From Spongilla lacustris (Eukaryota; Porifera; Demospongiae; Spongillida; Spongillidae), in contig OX442435.1 of assembly GCA_949361645.1 (NCBI GenBank), positions 6,397,045 through 6,461,044 of the forward strand: 64,000 nucleotides of DNA. Reading direction: 5' to 3'. Each line of letters opens with the position of its first letter. Position 1 is the first letter of the stretch. Shown here piece after piece: positions 11,272 to 22,579 of the stretch. The notes below the pieces were generated by a model. It saw nothing but the letters and a program-made list of their open reading frames with translations, ran no database searches and was not told the DNA's origin. Both the position numbers and the translations under genes were made by a program.

Positions 11272-11801
11272 TTGCGGGGGCGAAAAACACACTGGCAGGG
11301 TCTAGCGCGCATGCGCTAGCTATTACCAATACGCTTGGTAATCGCATACTGTTGTAATTTTTGTTTGTAAACCTTTCCGTACACCACCTCGTTCTCAGCG
11401 TCAACTCTTCTTCGATCCAGACTGTCGTATATGTAGAGTTTCGTACGTCGACTTACTACCCTTGCTCCTTGGACCAAGTTCTTACCTCTACGATTGGTAC
11501 ATGTAGGCTGGCCACCTCACGCTACTTGCCATTTTTAGACGAAGCCACAATGCTGACAACCTACTTCAGGCTACTTGTACTCAGTCTCTCGTGTTGCGCC
11601 AATAGCAAGGGTAGTAAGTCGACGTACGAAACTCTACATATACGACAGTCTGGGACGAGGAAGAGTTTAGCACTGAGAACGAGATGGTGTATGGAAAGGT
11701 TTACAAACAAGAATTACAACAGTATGCGACTACCAAACGTATTGGTAATGGCGCTAGGACCCTGCCAATGTATACCAGGCCCTGTTTTTCGCCCTCGCAA
11801 C
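11272..11801. mobile_element. Foldback/TIR element of 530 bp
   Basis: Long inverted arms (about 11272-11480 and 11600-11801) begin TTGCGGGGGCGAAAAAC and end GTTTTTCGCCCTCGCAA. Shared inner blocks include TAGAGTTTCGTACGTCGACT and its complement. The frame open across it is a by-product of the palindrome. Unrelated in sequence to the 3619-4433 foldback. Confidence 0.75.
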
Positions 11802-11913
11802 ATTAAAAAATAAAAATAAAAATAAAATAAAATAATAAATAATAATAATAATTACTATTAATATATTATTATAACAGATACATAATATAGCAGGCATGTA
11901 ACACAAAAACAGT

Positions 11914-12148
11914 TCAAAGGGGCTCGATCCTACTAAGGATGGCCGATGCCACTGATTTTACAAGGCAGGTGTTAAGTCTGCCATACAGGTCATGAATGAC
12001 GACAGACTTTGGCTTGGAGCAGGTGATTGCTAGCCGCGATGCCAACTGAGCAAAACTCTTCACAGCCTCTTGACCCCACGCACCATAGGTCTCAACAACC
12101 AAGGGGATACAAGCCCATCCTAAATCCTCACACTTGCCATCATTGCGG
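11914..12148 (-). pseudogene. C-terminal fragment of a LINE-like reverse-transcriptase protein
   Basis: The minus strand reads GWACIPLVVETYGAWGQEA, then SFAQLASRLAI and HDLYGRLNTCLVKSVASAIL before a stop. This tail (a PLVVETYG box, a RLA box, then LYGRL...RS.A.AIL.R) recurs in at least five more fragments in the window and is known from an abundant group of invertebrate reverse-transcriptase proteins. Downstream on the minus strand is an A/T-rich tail of TTATT and TTTTA repeats (11806-11870). Its upstream end abuts an (AAT)n tract and the head of the plus-strand RT gene. Confidence 0.65.
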
Positions 12149-12177
12149 TAATAATAATAATAATAATAATAATAAAT
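12149..12177. repeat. (AAT)n microsatellite
   Basis: About nine AAT/TAA units separate the minus-strand tail fragment from the plus-strand RT gene. They are translated as poly-Asn in the open frame. Confidence 0.9.
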
Positions 12178-14018
12178 GCTGCCCCTGTAATGGAAAGCAC
12201 GCCCGGTGTAAGTCCTGTGTTTGTGTCAAGGCGGAGCGGTCTTGTTACTGCTGCCTGCCTATGCGGGAAGGTCGTTGCTCCAATTCAAGCGCACCTCCTT
12301 TAGAAGTGAGTTCTTTTTCGCCTTCCATTTCATCCCATAACAAAGTGTCTGTAGAAATGCCCGCAATAGATGTTGCGCATTCTGATTCACAACCATATTC
12401 ATGTCTGTTACCGCATTCACAACCACCAAGCACTTCGTTACCGTTAACTGTATCACCGCAACCCCCCGAGTCTACAGTTAATCGCCGGGAACCTTGCGTA
12501 GTTGAAGGTTGCTGTGATCAAATCGCTCCTACCATGTGGCGGATTCATATGAACAGCCATGCCAGGGGTGTTCTTCCGGGGGATGTACCAACAACATGGC
12601 TTCAAAAATTCAATTTGTCAATCTGTCAGCATTGCCGCAGTTTAGTCGCGAATTCCCATCTTCTCGCACACGTAAACCAGTGTATTTCCTCAGTTCCAAG
12701 TTTGCACGTTGATGCAACCAGCTCACCCACTACTAGCTCGGTAACAGACCAACTCCCATCACTTCTTGAAGTATGTGAGCTCCGGTGCCCTACTTTGCGT
12801 TTTATTCCCGCCAAAGCAAAGTCAAGTTTTGCGCGTGTCCTTTCCAACTGTCTGAGAGTTGTAGCCTCAGAAAACACCATTGAGTCGTGGACAAAATTGC
12901 TCATGCTTCCGAAGTGTGTCTTACCTTCCACCAAACGCGGGGGGCGCCATACTAAGCCTGTACCCATAGAGTCATTATGTGATCTCTGGTCTCAAGGTCA
13001 TTTCAGCCATCTGTGGAATATGGCAAAGGCTCGTTCTGCCTCCACCAAGAGATTGCAACAATCCAAGGTTACTTCTGGTGCTAGGAATGTGTCATCTGCC
13101 GTACAACTTGCTCAAGAGGGTTTGTATGGTAAGGCATGCCAGGCTCTTGTTTCTTCTGGAGTCGCTCCCAATAATGACGTTACTTGGCAGTTGTTAGTCA
13201 GCAAACACTCGAGCAGTGCTTGTCCCACAGTTCCTATTGTGCCTGAAATTGATCTCCCCATCCCCTGGGATCTTAACATCCTAGCCATACTTAGGTCTTT
13301 TCCTAAGCTCACAGCAGCAGGGCCATTAGGTCTTCGTATCCAACATCTAATCGATGCAGCAGAGGTACACCTACAAACACCTATGCTTCAATCACTTAGA
13401 GCAGTCATCAATATGCTGGCACTGGGTAAAGCTCATAAAGAGGTTTCTGTTTACCTGGCTGGAGCCAACCTCACAGCTCTGAATAAGTCATCACCAGGAG
13501 ATATCCGCCCTATTGCAGTTGGTGAGTCTCTTCGTAGGTTGACGGCAAAATGCCTATGTGTGGCAATAAAGACAAAGGCTGCAGATTTCTTTAATCCTTT
13601 TCAGTATGGTGTTGCGTGCTCCTTTGGAGCTGAGAAAATTGCACACAGTGTAAGATCTTGTGTTGAGAAGTATTGGATGGACGAGGATTTTGGAGTCCTC
13701 AAAGTTGATATGAGGAATGCTTTTAACCTAGCTTCTCGTCAAATTCTCATATCCGAGTGTGAAAAGCATTTTCCGGAGTTGCTTCCATGGGTAAGTTGGT
13801 GCTACAGTAAGCACCCATTGTTGTGGCATTCTATGGGATCCCTCACATCAGAGTCTGGAGTCCAGCAAGGCGATCCTCTGGGTCCACTCCTTTTTTCCCT
13901 TGTTCTGAACATCCTAGTGCTTAAAATAGCTAAGGACATTGATTGCTCGAGCCTTTTGCTCCATGCATGGTACTTAGATGATGGGGTCCAGCTGCGCAAC
14001 TGTATCATATCTCCGTAA
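12150..14018 (+). pseudogene. Reverse-transcriptase gene (LINE-like), truncated at the catalytic YLDD box
   Basis: An open frame runs from 12027 to 14018 (663 residues), but the part before 12150 overlaps another fragment, so the real start is unclear. Domains in order: a Cys-rich CXC-like region (about residues 51-86, CCPCNGKHARCKSCVC), a C2H2-like finger (CVVEGCCDQIAPTMWRIHM), a second C/H motif (SICQHCRSLV), then the RT core with VLKVDMRNAFN, SGVQQGDPLGPLLFSL and YLDDG (Tyr649, codon at 13971). Five codons after YLDDG the sequence changes to the half-foldback of the right duplication arm and stops. RT thumb and C-terminal region are missing. There is no internal stop, so the break is recent. 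The family resembles RT proteins common in sponges and cnidarians; its formal clade is not certain. Confidence 0.8.
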
Positions 14019-14313
14019 CGGATGACAAACAAATTAACGAACAGGGCAAATCAATTGGTATAGGACGCCTCCTGATCTGTGAATTTGACGCGTTTTATAA
14101 CATCCATACGTGGAGGAGAAATGAGAAATTCTAACCCGTTGGGTTTGCGATCTTTGTACTCACAACATAGAGCACAAAAATGGATTTCCATATGGAGAGA
14201 TGATATGGAAACAAAAAGTTGTATCGTTACGAAGATATACTATTTGTTCAACGTCGGAGTTCATAGTGATAAATTTTAAGAATTCAGAAGGGTGATTTTG
14301 CTGAACAATGTCC
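13994..14313. mobile_element. Half of a foldback element (right arm copy)
   Basis: Ends GCTGAACAATGTCC, the inverted counterpart of the terminus at 9280. It joins the RT gene at its inner edge without the last 40 bp seen in the left copy. Its first block TATCTCCGTAACGGATGACA matches the interior of the 3619-4433 foldback. Confidence 0.6.
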
Positions 14314-14921
14314 GGTACGCCCCTGTAACTGACTATTTCGTCATTCGTATTCTATTGGCTATTAGGGGACATTATCTCTCCATAGTCATGGAGATTGGTG
14401 CTGATAGTAAGGCATGGTAACAAGGCACGTGCATCAGGATGGTACTACTTGAGCGTGCATGTTCTAAATTCCCTTCATCACCTGCTAATTAGCATTAATT
14501 CTTTCCATATCCGTACCAGAATGGCCGAACTCGTTCCCCCCCTCCACCCTCCTCCCCACCATGCACCCCCCCCCCCCCCCCCCCCCCCCCCTGAGTAGTA
14601 CAGAATTAAGAAATTTTATACTACACGTGCAATTAGGGTCTCGTCAAGTGTTGTATACTCAATTCTGTCTACTGAGTGGCTATATGCAGCACCCACGAGG
14701 AATTCAATTACATGAGGCAACAAGTGACGTTCTAGCTGGCCTGCTAGCTGAGCCTTTGAGTGCTGTCATACATGGATATCCAGTGTTTTTGATAATTTAT
14801 GTTACTTCCCGGTATGTATTTACCGTATTTTATATTGCGGAAATTATTGTACATACCGATTAAGGCGAAACGATTCTAACACTGTCATCTATTCGTAATT
14901 TCGATTTCGCTTTTCTTTGTA

Positions 14922-14929
14922 TATATAAA
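14922..14929 (+). promoter_or_regulatory. TATA box of copy C
   Basis: TATATAAA, 40 bp before the ATG at 14969, in the same leader as copy B. Confidence 0.7.
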
Positions 14930-14968
14930 CCATCAGCGAGCCCTAATGTTACATTGAATATTTCATAC

Positions 14969-15597
14969 ATGGCGTTAATCACACTTGTCATTATAATGCT
15001 GGTACTCTCCATCGGTACTATAGTAGGAGCTCCTATTAAACGACAGAGCTCAGACGACAGTAGGCTCCAAGATCTCCTAGGGGGTGTCAGTCTTCTTGAA
15101 AACGTAGTCACGAATCTCACGCCATTGAAGGTGAGTGCACATTTAAATCAGTCTGAAACCAAAATGTTTATGTATTGTATATATGTATGCAGCCAAACAT
15201 CACCAACGAACGATCCACTGTACTTGTGGCTGTATGCCTTTTGAGAAACTATCCATGGTCACGTGAAAACACGACAGCTTCAAATGCTCTGTTTGCAATG
15301 AAGGAAGCCATTATCAACAACTCTTGCTCATGGGTAAATATCTTTTATGTTTCGTGTTGGATTGGTTTAATAAAATCTCGAACACAACAGCTATCATCTC
15401 GTGATCAACTAATTTCGTGCGATGATTTGTCTGCTTTCTGCACGACAGTAGAAGTAATGAGCGAAATTCAGAAATTGCTTTTTGCAATTCTCAAGAAATA
15501 CCATCCTAATGAAAGCTTGGATTGCAACACATGGATCACCAACAACCTTAGTGGCTACAACAATGATATAATAACCAACAGTTGTAAAGATTTTTAA
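14969..15597 (+). CDS. Small secreted six-cysteine protein, paralog C (3 exons)
   Basis: Exons 14969-15130, 15193-15333 and 15391-15597; introns 62 and 57 bp, phase 0; 169 residues. It is the inverted-duplicate partner of copy B and differs at few residues (IIMLVL for SIMLVL, LQDLL for LQNLL, NERS for NETS, QLIS for QPIS, SAFC for SAYC, CKDF for CKKF). Signal peptide, PIKR site and all six Cys are kept; the NET sequon becomes NER and is lost. Intron 2 is again in frame without a stop. Confidence 0.85.
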
Positions 15598-16131
15598 CAT
15601 TAGAAATGTAATTTTTATTTATTTTTCTATTGGTACATATGCAAACGAGAATAATAAGGGAGGTAATGGACTGATTTTAAAAGCTTTCATCGCACGACAT
15701 TTTCTATTCATTGTATCGTTTGTCCGCCTCTACGTTGGTCCTCTACTCTTGGCTTTTGACTTCACCTATTTGCACGTAGTTGATCGGGCGTATAAAACTG
15801 TCTTCGATGATGACTGAATAACTAAAAAAAAACAAATATGTTGCTTACTATCCGACCATTGCTTCGTATAGTGAATTTGTCAAATACAATTAATCGGCGA
15901 TGTAAGATTTGTAGACACCATTTGTAAGGAATCAATTAAGGGCTAATTACCGAAATTATACATTCAGTCATTAATTTATAAATGTTACATACCTGCAATT
16001 TCTCTGGAATGCTAAATAATAATATCTATAAATTAAAGGATGTATAATTTCCATAATTCACGGTTTCATTACATTTTACTCGATTTGTATTTTTACATGT
16101 ATACTGATATGTCTTGTCAGAAGTTTCACTC

Positions 16132-16604
16132 ATTTCGTATCTAACCTGCATAACTTGTCGGAGAGTTCCATGTCTGTAATACATGCAACATAAGGATGGG
16201 GGCTGGTTGGACTAGCCACGTCTGTATACAAGTGTGTCGGGCACCCGATTACGCGCTCGCGGGTGTGCAATGCAGTTTACTCTCTGATCAGTGGAAGAGC
16301 GCGCTTCAATTTTAGTGGCTTCTGCCCAAAGGCTATTACTAACAAAACTAAGCTGTACATGTAGCTAAATATTCACATTTGTGTCAAGAATAACTCTCCT
16401 TTTAAAAGGTAGTACACTGAACATGATATTCCTTGCAATGCGATATACCCTTTGAGGGGAGCGCTATGATTTCTCTTAGTAAGTAATGGGAACACGAGGC
16501 CTGTTGATTATATAGCGCCGGCAACTTACAGACGTATAATAGGTGAGCTTTGCCTATACACAGGGCAAATTGTACTCACTCTGGCAATATAATTACATGT
16601 AGCA
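16132..16604. other. Unique spacer between duplicated copies C and D
   Basis: Not shared with the other duplicates. No ORF, repeat or RNA gene recognised. Confidence 0.4.
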
Positions 16605-17004
16605 TTAATTCTTTCCCTCCTCCCCACCATGCACCCCCCACTCCCCCCTGAGTATACAGAATTAAGAAATTCTGTACTACAAATGCAATTAGGGTTTTGT
16701 CAAGTGTTGTATACTCAATTCTGCCTAGTGGTTAAATGCAACACCCACGCGAGGAATTCAATTACATAAGGCAACAAGTGAGGGAGAATGCTCGCGTTAT
16801 CCTGGCAAGATCCAGCTGGCCTGCTAGCTGAGCCTTTGAGTGCTGTCATACATGGACATCCAGTGTTTTGGTAATTAATGCTACTTACCGGTATGTATTT
16901 AGTACCGTATTTTTATATTGCGGAAATTATTGAACATACCAATTAAGGTGAAATGATTCTAGCACTGACAGCTATTCGTAATTTCGATTTCTCTTATCTT
17001 TGTA

Positions 17005-17012
17005 TATATAAA
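17005..17012 (+). promoter_or_regulatory. TATA box of copy D
   Basis: TATATAAA, 46 bp before the ATG at 17051; followed by ACCATTAGCAAGC, intermediate between the leaders of copies A and C. Confidence 0.7.
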
Positions 17013-17050
17013 CCATTAGCAAGCATTAATGCTGTATCAAATGCTTTGAA

Positions 17051-17679
17051 ATGGCGTTAATCACAGTCTTCGGTATAATGCTGGTACTCTCCATCGGTAC
17101 TATAGTAGGAGCTCCTATTAAACGACAGAGCTCAGACGACAGTAGACTCCAAAATCTCCTAGGGGGTGTCAGTCTTCTTGAAAACGTAGTCACGAATCTC
17201 ACGCCATTGAAGGTGAGTGCACATTTAAATCAGTCTGAAACCAAAATGTTTATGTATTGTATATATGTATGCAGCCAAACATCACCAACGAACGATCCAC
17301 TGTACTTGTGGCTGTATGCCTTTTGAGAAACTATCCATGGTCACGTGAAAACATGACAGCTTCAAATGCTCTGTTTGCAATGAAGGAAGCCATTATCAAT
17401 AACTCTTGCTCATGGGTAAATATCTTTTATGTTTCGTGTTGGATTGGTTGAATAAAATCTCGAACACAACAGCTATCATCTCGTGATCAACCAATTTCGT
17501 GCGATGATCTGTCTGCTTTCTGCACGACAGTAGAAGTAATGAGCGAAATTCAGAGATTGCTTTTTGCAATTCTCAAGGAATACCATCCTAATGAAAGCTT
17601 GGATTGCAACACGTGGATCACCAACAACCTTAGTGGCTACAGCAATGATATAATAACCAACAGTTGTAAAGATTTTTAA
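17051..17679 (+). CDS. Small secreted six-cysteine protein, paralog D (3 exons)
   Basis: Exons 17051-17212, 17275-17415 and 17473-17679; introns 62 and 57 bp, phase 0; 169 residues. It starts MALITVFGIMLVLSIGTIVG and keeps the PIKR site and six Cys. ENMT replaces ENTT but keeps the sequon. Intron 2 differs from C by a TGA in frame, so read-through is not possible here, which supports splicing in all copies. Confidence 0.85.
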
Positions 17680-17990
17680 TATTAGAAATGTAATTTTTAT
17701 TTATATATGCAAACGAGAATATTAATGAAGGTTAACAGTATAAAACTCAAGCTTTCATCGCATGACTTTTTCTATCAATTGCATCATCTGTCCGCCTGTA
17801 TATTGTTCCGTATACTATTGGCTTTAGATTATAATTAATTGACTTGACTTCTTCGCATATAGTTCATCGGGCGTATAAATGATGAATAATTAAAAGAACA
17901 AATATGTTGCTTACTATCCATTCAGCTCTTCACCATGACCGTTGCTGAATCGAATTTTCGGCGATATAGGATTTGTAGACACCAATTGTA

Positions 17991-18720
17991 AGTAAACAAA
18001 GACTAAACTAACACACCTATACAAAATTGCACAATGCACTTCCTATATTTTTTCAGTCTTAATTAGGTTGCATCACTTGCATGTTTAGTTTCAGCCACGT
18101 GTTTCTTTAGTGTAGCGATTGGCAACAGGGTAGATGTCATACATCATATAGAAATTTAATCTGCTGTTGGCAAACATTCTCATCATACTGACCCAAGTAC
18201 ATGTTCTATATTACGGTCTCACAAGCTCGAGAGGGTCAAAGATGATGCCGGGAAATTTTATTTTCGGTCCATTGCCCTATATTGCTTTATCTGGATTCCA
18301 ACAGGACCATCAAGAATTCTGCCTCTTTATTATACATCCAACATAAGTCCCAAGTTAGCCTGCTTTTTGGCCTTCAGCGAGTCGATACTATTATAGAACA
18401 ATGCATGAAACGTACCAATATGTAATCTCTCGCCACATGGGACACGTTATTGCAGCAGCATGTTTACTCAAAAAAAAACAATATATGTTTATGCACGATC
18501 AGGATCAACCTAAAAAAAAAATGGCTAATTAGTAATGACAGACATCATAACGAGTCCATTTACTACCAATATTAGCAACCACTTTGAAACTGTTCAGAAG
18601 CAGGCTCTGATATTCATGCATTATTGTCATGGTTTGAATACATTTATCAAAGTCGCCCACGCACTATCACATAGGCCTAAAGTGACTGGGAATAGTATAA
18701 CAGGTTTTAAGTAGCACAAG
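17991..18720. other. Intergenic sequence, nothing recognised
   Basis: AT-rich, no long frame, no repeat partner found elsewhere in the window. Confidence 0.4.
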
Positions 18721-19002
18721 ATATAAAAAACATTCTCTCTGAGAATGTTGGTGGTATATAGGATTTGAAGAGGATGGTGGTGTAAAAAGGAAGGGAATAA
18801 TGGATCAACGATGATACGAAATTTTTTTTTTAACAGTCCTATATTTATCACTTTTGTAGTACGTACATTTTACGTTGCTAAATATAGGACTGTTTAAAAA
18901 ATTTCATATCATCGTTGATCCCTTGTTCCCTTCCTTTTTACACCACCATTGCCTTCAAATCCTATATACTACCAACTTTCTCAGAGAGAATGTTTTTTAT
19001 AT
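18721..19002. mobile_element. Hairpin MITE (ACATTCTCTCTGAGAA family)
   Basis: Ends ATATAAAAAACATTCTCTCT and its inverted partner at 18979-19002. Arms of about 125 bp pair almost fully around a central AT-rich loop. Same family as 21337-21540 and, more distantly, 5718-5961. Confidence 0.8.
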
Positions 19003-19183
19003 CCTGTTCCCTTCATTTCTTTTACATTGGGTTGCCTTAATATAACCAGGTACCAGTATGACATTGTGTACCTGCCCTCTAGTACAGGCACGTGCATTTA
19101 TCACAACCTGTACTTGTATGCACACTTATGTAACTCAGAAATGTGATATATATAGGTAGATCTGTGAAGGTGATAAAGTATAG

Positions 19184-19529
19184 ATAGCGAACGTTGGGGA
19201 TCGGATCGTTTCTCACAATAACGAACGATAAACTTAGAAACTCGAGGCTGGCAATATGCATGTTCAAATTAATAAGATAAGTAAAACTTTAGTTTGCTGG
19301 TGTTACCAACATTACTTAGTGAGTGAGTGTTTGATGGCAGAGCCGTCTCGTAGAAAAAGCGGTTTATACATGTAACTGTAGCAGAGTAGCGTCAAGTTCT
19401 GGCTGTTGCCTGCCATTAGTTTGTAACGTGTTAGTAAGAATAACTGTGAATTTAAATATCATTCGTTATTGTGAGAAAAAAAAAATTAATTCTCATTAGG
19501 CATAATTAGGTGACCCCCTCGTTCGCTAT
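19184..19529. mobile_element. Short TIR element with ATAGCGAACG ends
   Basis: Begins ATAGCGAACGTTGGGG and ends CCCCCTCGTTCGCTAT. A copy in the other orientation, lacking one end, lies at about 38286-38475, and a partial one at about 40965-41045 (GGCAGAGCCGTC.CGTA block). No ORF; superfamily unknown. Confidence 0.55.
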
Positions 19530-19697
19530 AGTAAGTCGCTAGAACATTCAATGATGGCTGTGAATATGGATGAACAAATGATATCTTGAGAAGACAATAG
19601 TGATGTTGTCACAGATTCAGATTGCCTATATCTGCGTTGCGACAGCGACTGAGCGACTATACGCCTAAACGGCTGGCGTCTGGCCGGTACCGCTGGC

Positions 19698-20420
19698 CAG
19701 TGTTGCCGCGATATATCATGAAAGGCGATATATCGCGATTAAATGTTTATATCACGAAAGGCGATATATCGCGATTAATCTATAGTCATATCGCGAAATA
19801 AACGTGTACGGACATAAACAAAGATATACAGAAATAAAATTTAGAAACGAGCAGAGAATAAGCATACATTTAGGTATATCAATGAAAATAATTTACTGTT
19901 ACAGTTAAACCAGTTCAGTTTGAATTTTGCCTTAGAAATATACATTTGCCAATGTAGCCTTTCAAGCAAGATGCCACGCCCCCCACTGGCGCAACCTTTC
20001 TTCTTAAGGAAAATACCTAAGCAAAAATGCACATTTACTTGCTTGCTGGTTTAGCTATACGTATGACTTATGATTCCTCCACCACAACAATGGATCATAT
20101 ATTCTGAAATTGATTTCTGCTGACAGGCTGCGCGCGCTTGGGAACATTGCGCAAGCTATCATGTAGCTAAAAAACAATTGATTTTTTTGTGCCATCCAAA
20201 GCCTCCCAATGGCTCCCATACGGCAGTTTTGAAGGCTTTGCGATCAACGCTCATGAAATTGTCTGTGGTAGCAAGTACATTTAGCGTAAGTACACGTATA
20301 CCTGTACCATAACTATTCACCCCAACATTTAATAACTAAGGGATAATTGATCATGAATAATTCAATATATCGGGATATTTATAGATGATTAAGGATGAAG
20401 GTTATTTCGCGGCAACACTG
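19698..20420. mobile_element. Non-autonomous hAT element, 723 bp, perfect 8-bp TSD
   Basis: Ends CAGTGTTGCCGCGATATATC and TATTTCGCGGCAACACTG. CCGCTGGC is duplicated exactly on each side (19690-19697 and 20421-20428), a hAT-type 8-bp target duplication. Near the left end CGATATATCGCGATTAA is repeated in tandem. There is no transposase. The related copy at 22225-23828 shares its interior, for example TGCTTGCTGGTTTAGCTA and GATTCCTCCACCACAACAAT. Confidence 0.92.
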
Positions 20421-21336
20421 CCGCTGGCCTGATAGAGCACAGCTGCAACGTGCGTGTTTACCACTAATATTGCAGGAAAACATCGTTTCGAACCGACCTG
20501 ATTTGACTGACATATCATGACATTGGTTCACGCGCCATTTGCCATTAACAATGAACATACATAATGACATAATAACGTAACCACATTTATTTATTTTTAA
20601 ATGTACGAGTATTAGAAACATGAAACAAAACTTCAACAACAAAAAACTGACACTAGAAACCAGAGCATGCTGAGTCAACTTCATGATTGAGGATAAGTCT
20701 TGACCTGGCAGGATAGTAGTAATAAACATTGTATATTGCTGAAAGTATTCTTTGATGCTTGCTTCTTAGTTTCTGTACATGTATATTTTATACAGCACTG
20801 ATTAAGTGGTTACAGTATCGGCTCGCAAGAGCGAAAAGTCACACCTCGCAAAGAGCGTTAAATAAGGCATATTCATCGTCCAGTTGGGAAAGCTGTTACA
20901 TGTAGTATACTAGCACAACCATACCGCTTTCATCTATCGATATCGGTTTATCTGAACCGGCCTTCACCAAATGAATTCAGTTATGAAAGCGGTATGGTTG
21001 CGCTATGAACACCAACAGTTTTCCTAACTCCATTTTATTCCTATTACACCTGCACTGTACGTTGAGCAGACGACTATGACATCACCTGCATGATTCCATA
21101 GAATTCAGTGTGTACATACCTCATATCTGTGAACATACGCTATGGTGGACATACCAATGAAGTGTCGAAATATGTGTACAAATTAATCATAGTACGGTAG
21201 CATGTTTTGTGCATATACTCTAGCACGTGATAATTCAAACATGCTACCGTACTATTATGCATATGCATACATAATTAACATAAAACTGCACATATATCAA
21301 CTGAGTTAATTACAAAGGTCTCCTCTGTATTACAAA
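20421..21336. other. Intergenic with two small palindromes and a dispersed repeat
   Basis: ACCATACCGCTTTCAT (about 20919) pairs with ATGAAAGCGGTATGGT (about 20984). TAGTACGGTAGCATGTTT (about 21191) pairs with AAACATGCTACCGTACTA (about 21238). The segment about 21060-21230 reappears inverted at about 39140-39305, so it is a dispersed element. No gene seen. Confidence 0.6.
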
Positions 21337-21540
21337 ATATAAAAAACATTCTCTCTGAGAAAGTTGGGGGTATGTAGGATTTGAAGGCAATGGTGGTGTA
21401 GAAAGGAAGGAATTGGAGATAAAATAATCATTCCTATAGGAATAATTTATTTTATCTCCAATCCCTTGTTCCCTTCCTTTCTACACCACCATTGCTCAAA
21501 TCCTATATACCACCAACTTTCTCGGAGAAAATGTTTTTTT
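21337..21540. mobile_element. Hairpin MITE (ACATTCTCTCTGAGAA family)
   Basis: Ends ATATAAAAAACATTCTCTCT and an inverted partner ending ATGTTTTTTT. Arms of about 90 bp meet at ATTCCTATAGGAAT. Second well-preserved copy of the 18721 family. Confidence 0.8.
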
Positions 21541-22224
21541 ATTTTTATATTCCTTCATTTTTTTATGGGCTGACATAAGTCCTTTATACAGGTATAACCA
21601 GTCAGTGTGACATCAGTTGAGTATCTGCCTCTAGTACTGGCATGCGTATATTGCTAAGCCGGAACTTGTACTAGCATGCATATGTATATGTATAATGTGC
21701 TACCATAGTATTTGAGAGAGGGGCCATTAGTGCTATAGAGAGAAAAGCATTAGTCATTAACACCAGGTGTGCAAAAGTACCCACCAAAATGTTATGCGTA
21801 TGTTCCCATGTCCAGCTGTAGCAACACTCCTTGCCTAGCAACATTATGTTTTGTTTTGACTATATGAAAGCAAACAACAATTTGCAGCTAACAGCTGCTC
21901 GCTATCTTCTAAACTCCTGCGCTACCTTCCTTGTGATTTGATCTAAACATTCATTTACCATTGAGGATAGGTCCCTGAATCTTCTGCCGCTTTGAATCTC
22001 GTATCTCGTCTGAGTTCTGTTCATGACGCCGCCTCTTAGAACAGACGCCCGCGTTTGTTCAGCTTCAGCATTATACCGAACTCGTCGTCTCGATTTGGAC
22101 GTATTCCACCATAGTTCAGTGTCGTATAGGAAGGGAATATAAAGTGCAGCGGTGGTTCCCCCGCCTACCCGGAGAGGGTGCGAGAGGGGGGCACCCCTCC
22201 CGCCCAGCCAGGGGGTATGGGAGA
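21541..22224. other. Intergenic sequence, nothing recognised
   Basis: No long frame, RNA gene or repeat identified; GC content rises near 22140-22220, just before the hAT insertion. Confidence 0.4.
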
Positions 22225-22534
22225 CAGTGTTGCCGCGATATATCGCGAAAGGCGATATATCGAGATTAATCTTTAGTCATATCGCGAAATAAACGTAAAC
22301 AAAAAAAAAATTTGAAACGAGCAGAGAATAAGCATACATTTAGGTGTCAATGAACCGAAATGATTTACTGTTACAGTTAAACCAGTTCAGTTTGAATTTT
22401 GCCTTAGAAAAATACATTTGCCAATGCAGCCTTCCATGCAAGATGCCACGCCCCCACGGCGCAACCTTTTCGTCTAAGGAAATTACCTAAGCAAAAAATG
22501 CACAAGTACTTGCTTGCTGGTTTAGCTATGGTAG

Positions 22535-22548
22535 CAGTGGCGTAGACA

Positions 22549-22579
<31 letters not shown>

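Larger units (their letters stand above)
13994..16129. repeat. Right arm of large inverted duplication
   Basis: Reverse complement of 7411-9600. It begins inside the RT gene at GCGCAACTGTATCATATC and ends at AGAAGTTTCA (16120-16129). It carries half a foldback element (13994-14313), the shared upstream region, secreted-protein copy C and about 530 bp of 3' flank. Confidence 0.9.
16605..17990. repeat. Direct duplicate of 14490-15930
   Basis: The upstream region, promoter, whole gene and about 300 bp of 3' flank match the right arm in the same orientation, more diverged than B is from C. An insertion of about 45 bp (AGGGAGAATGCTCGCG onward, about 16782) and loss of most of the poly-C tract distinguish it. 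Confidence 0.8.

Noticed and set aside
11361..11813. 150-codon plus-strand ORF
   Set aside because: Spans a foldback element; the frame is a by-product of the palindrome with no family resemblance.
12027..12149. N-terminal 41 codons of the RT frame
   Set aside because: This stretch is the antisense of another RT tail fragment (minus strand 12148-11914); it is probably not part of the original protein.
20379..20729. 116-codon minus-strand ORF
   Set aside because: Runs from the hAT terminal repeat into flanking DNA and has no recognisable domain.
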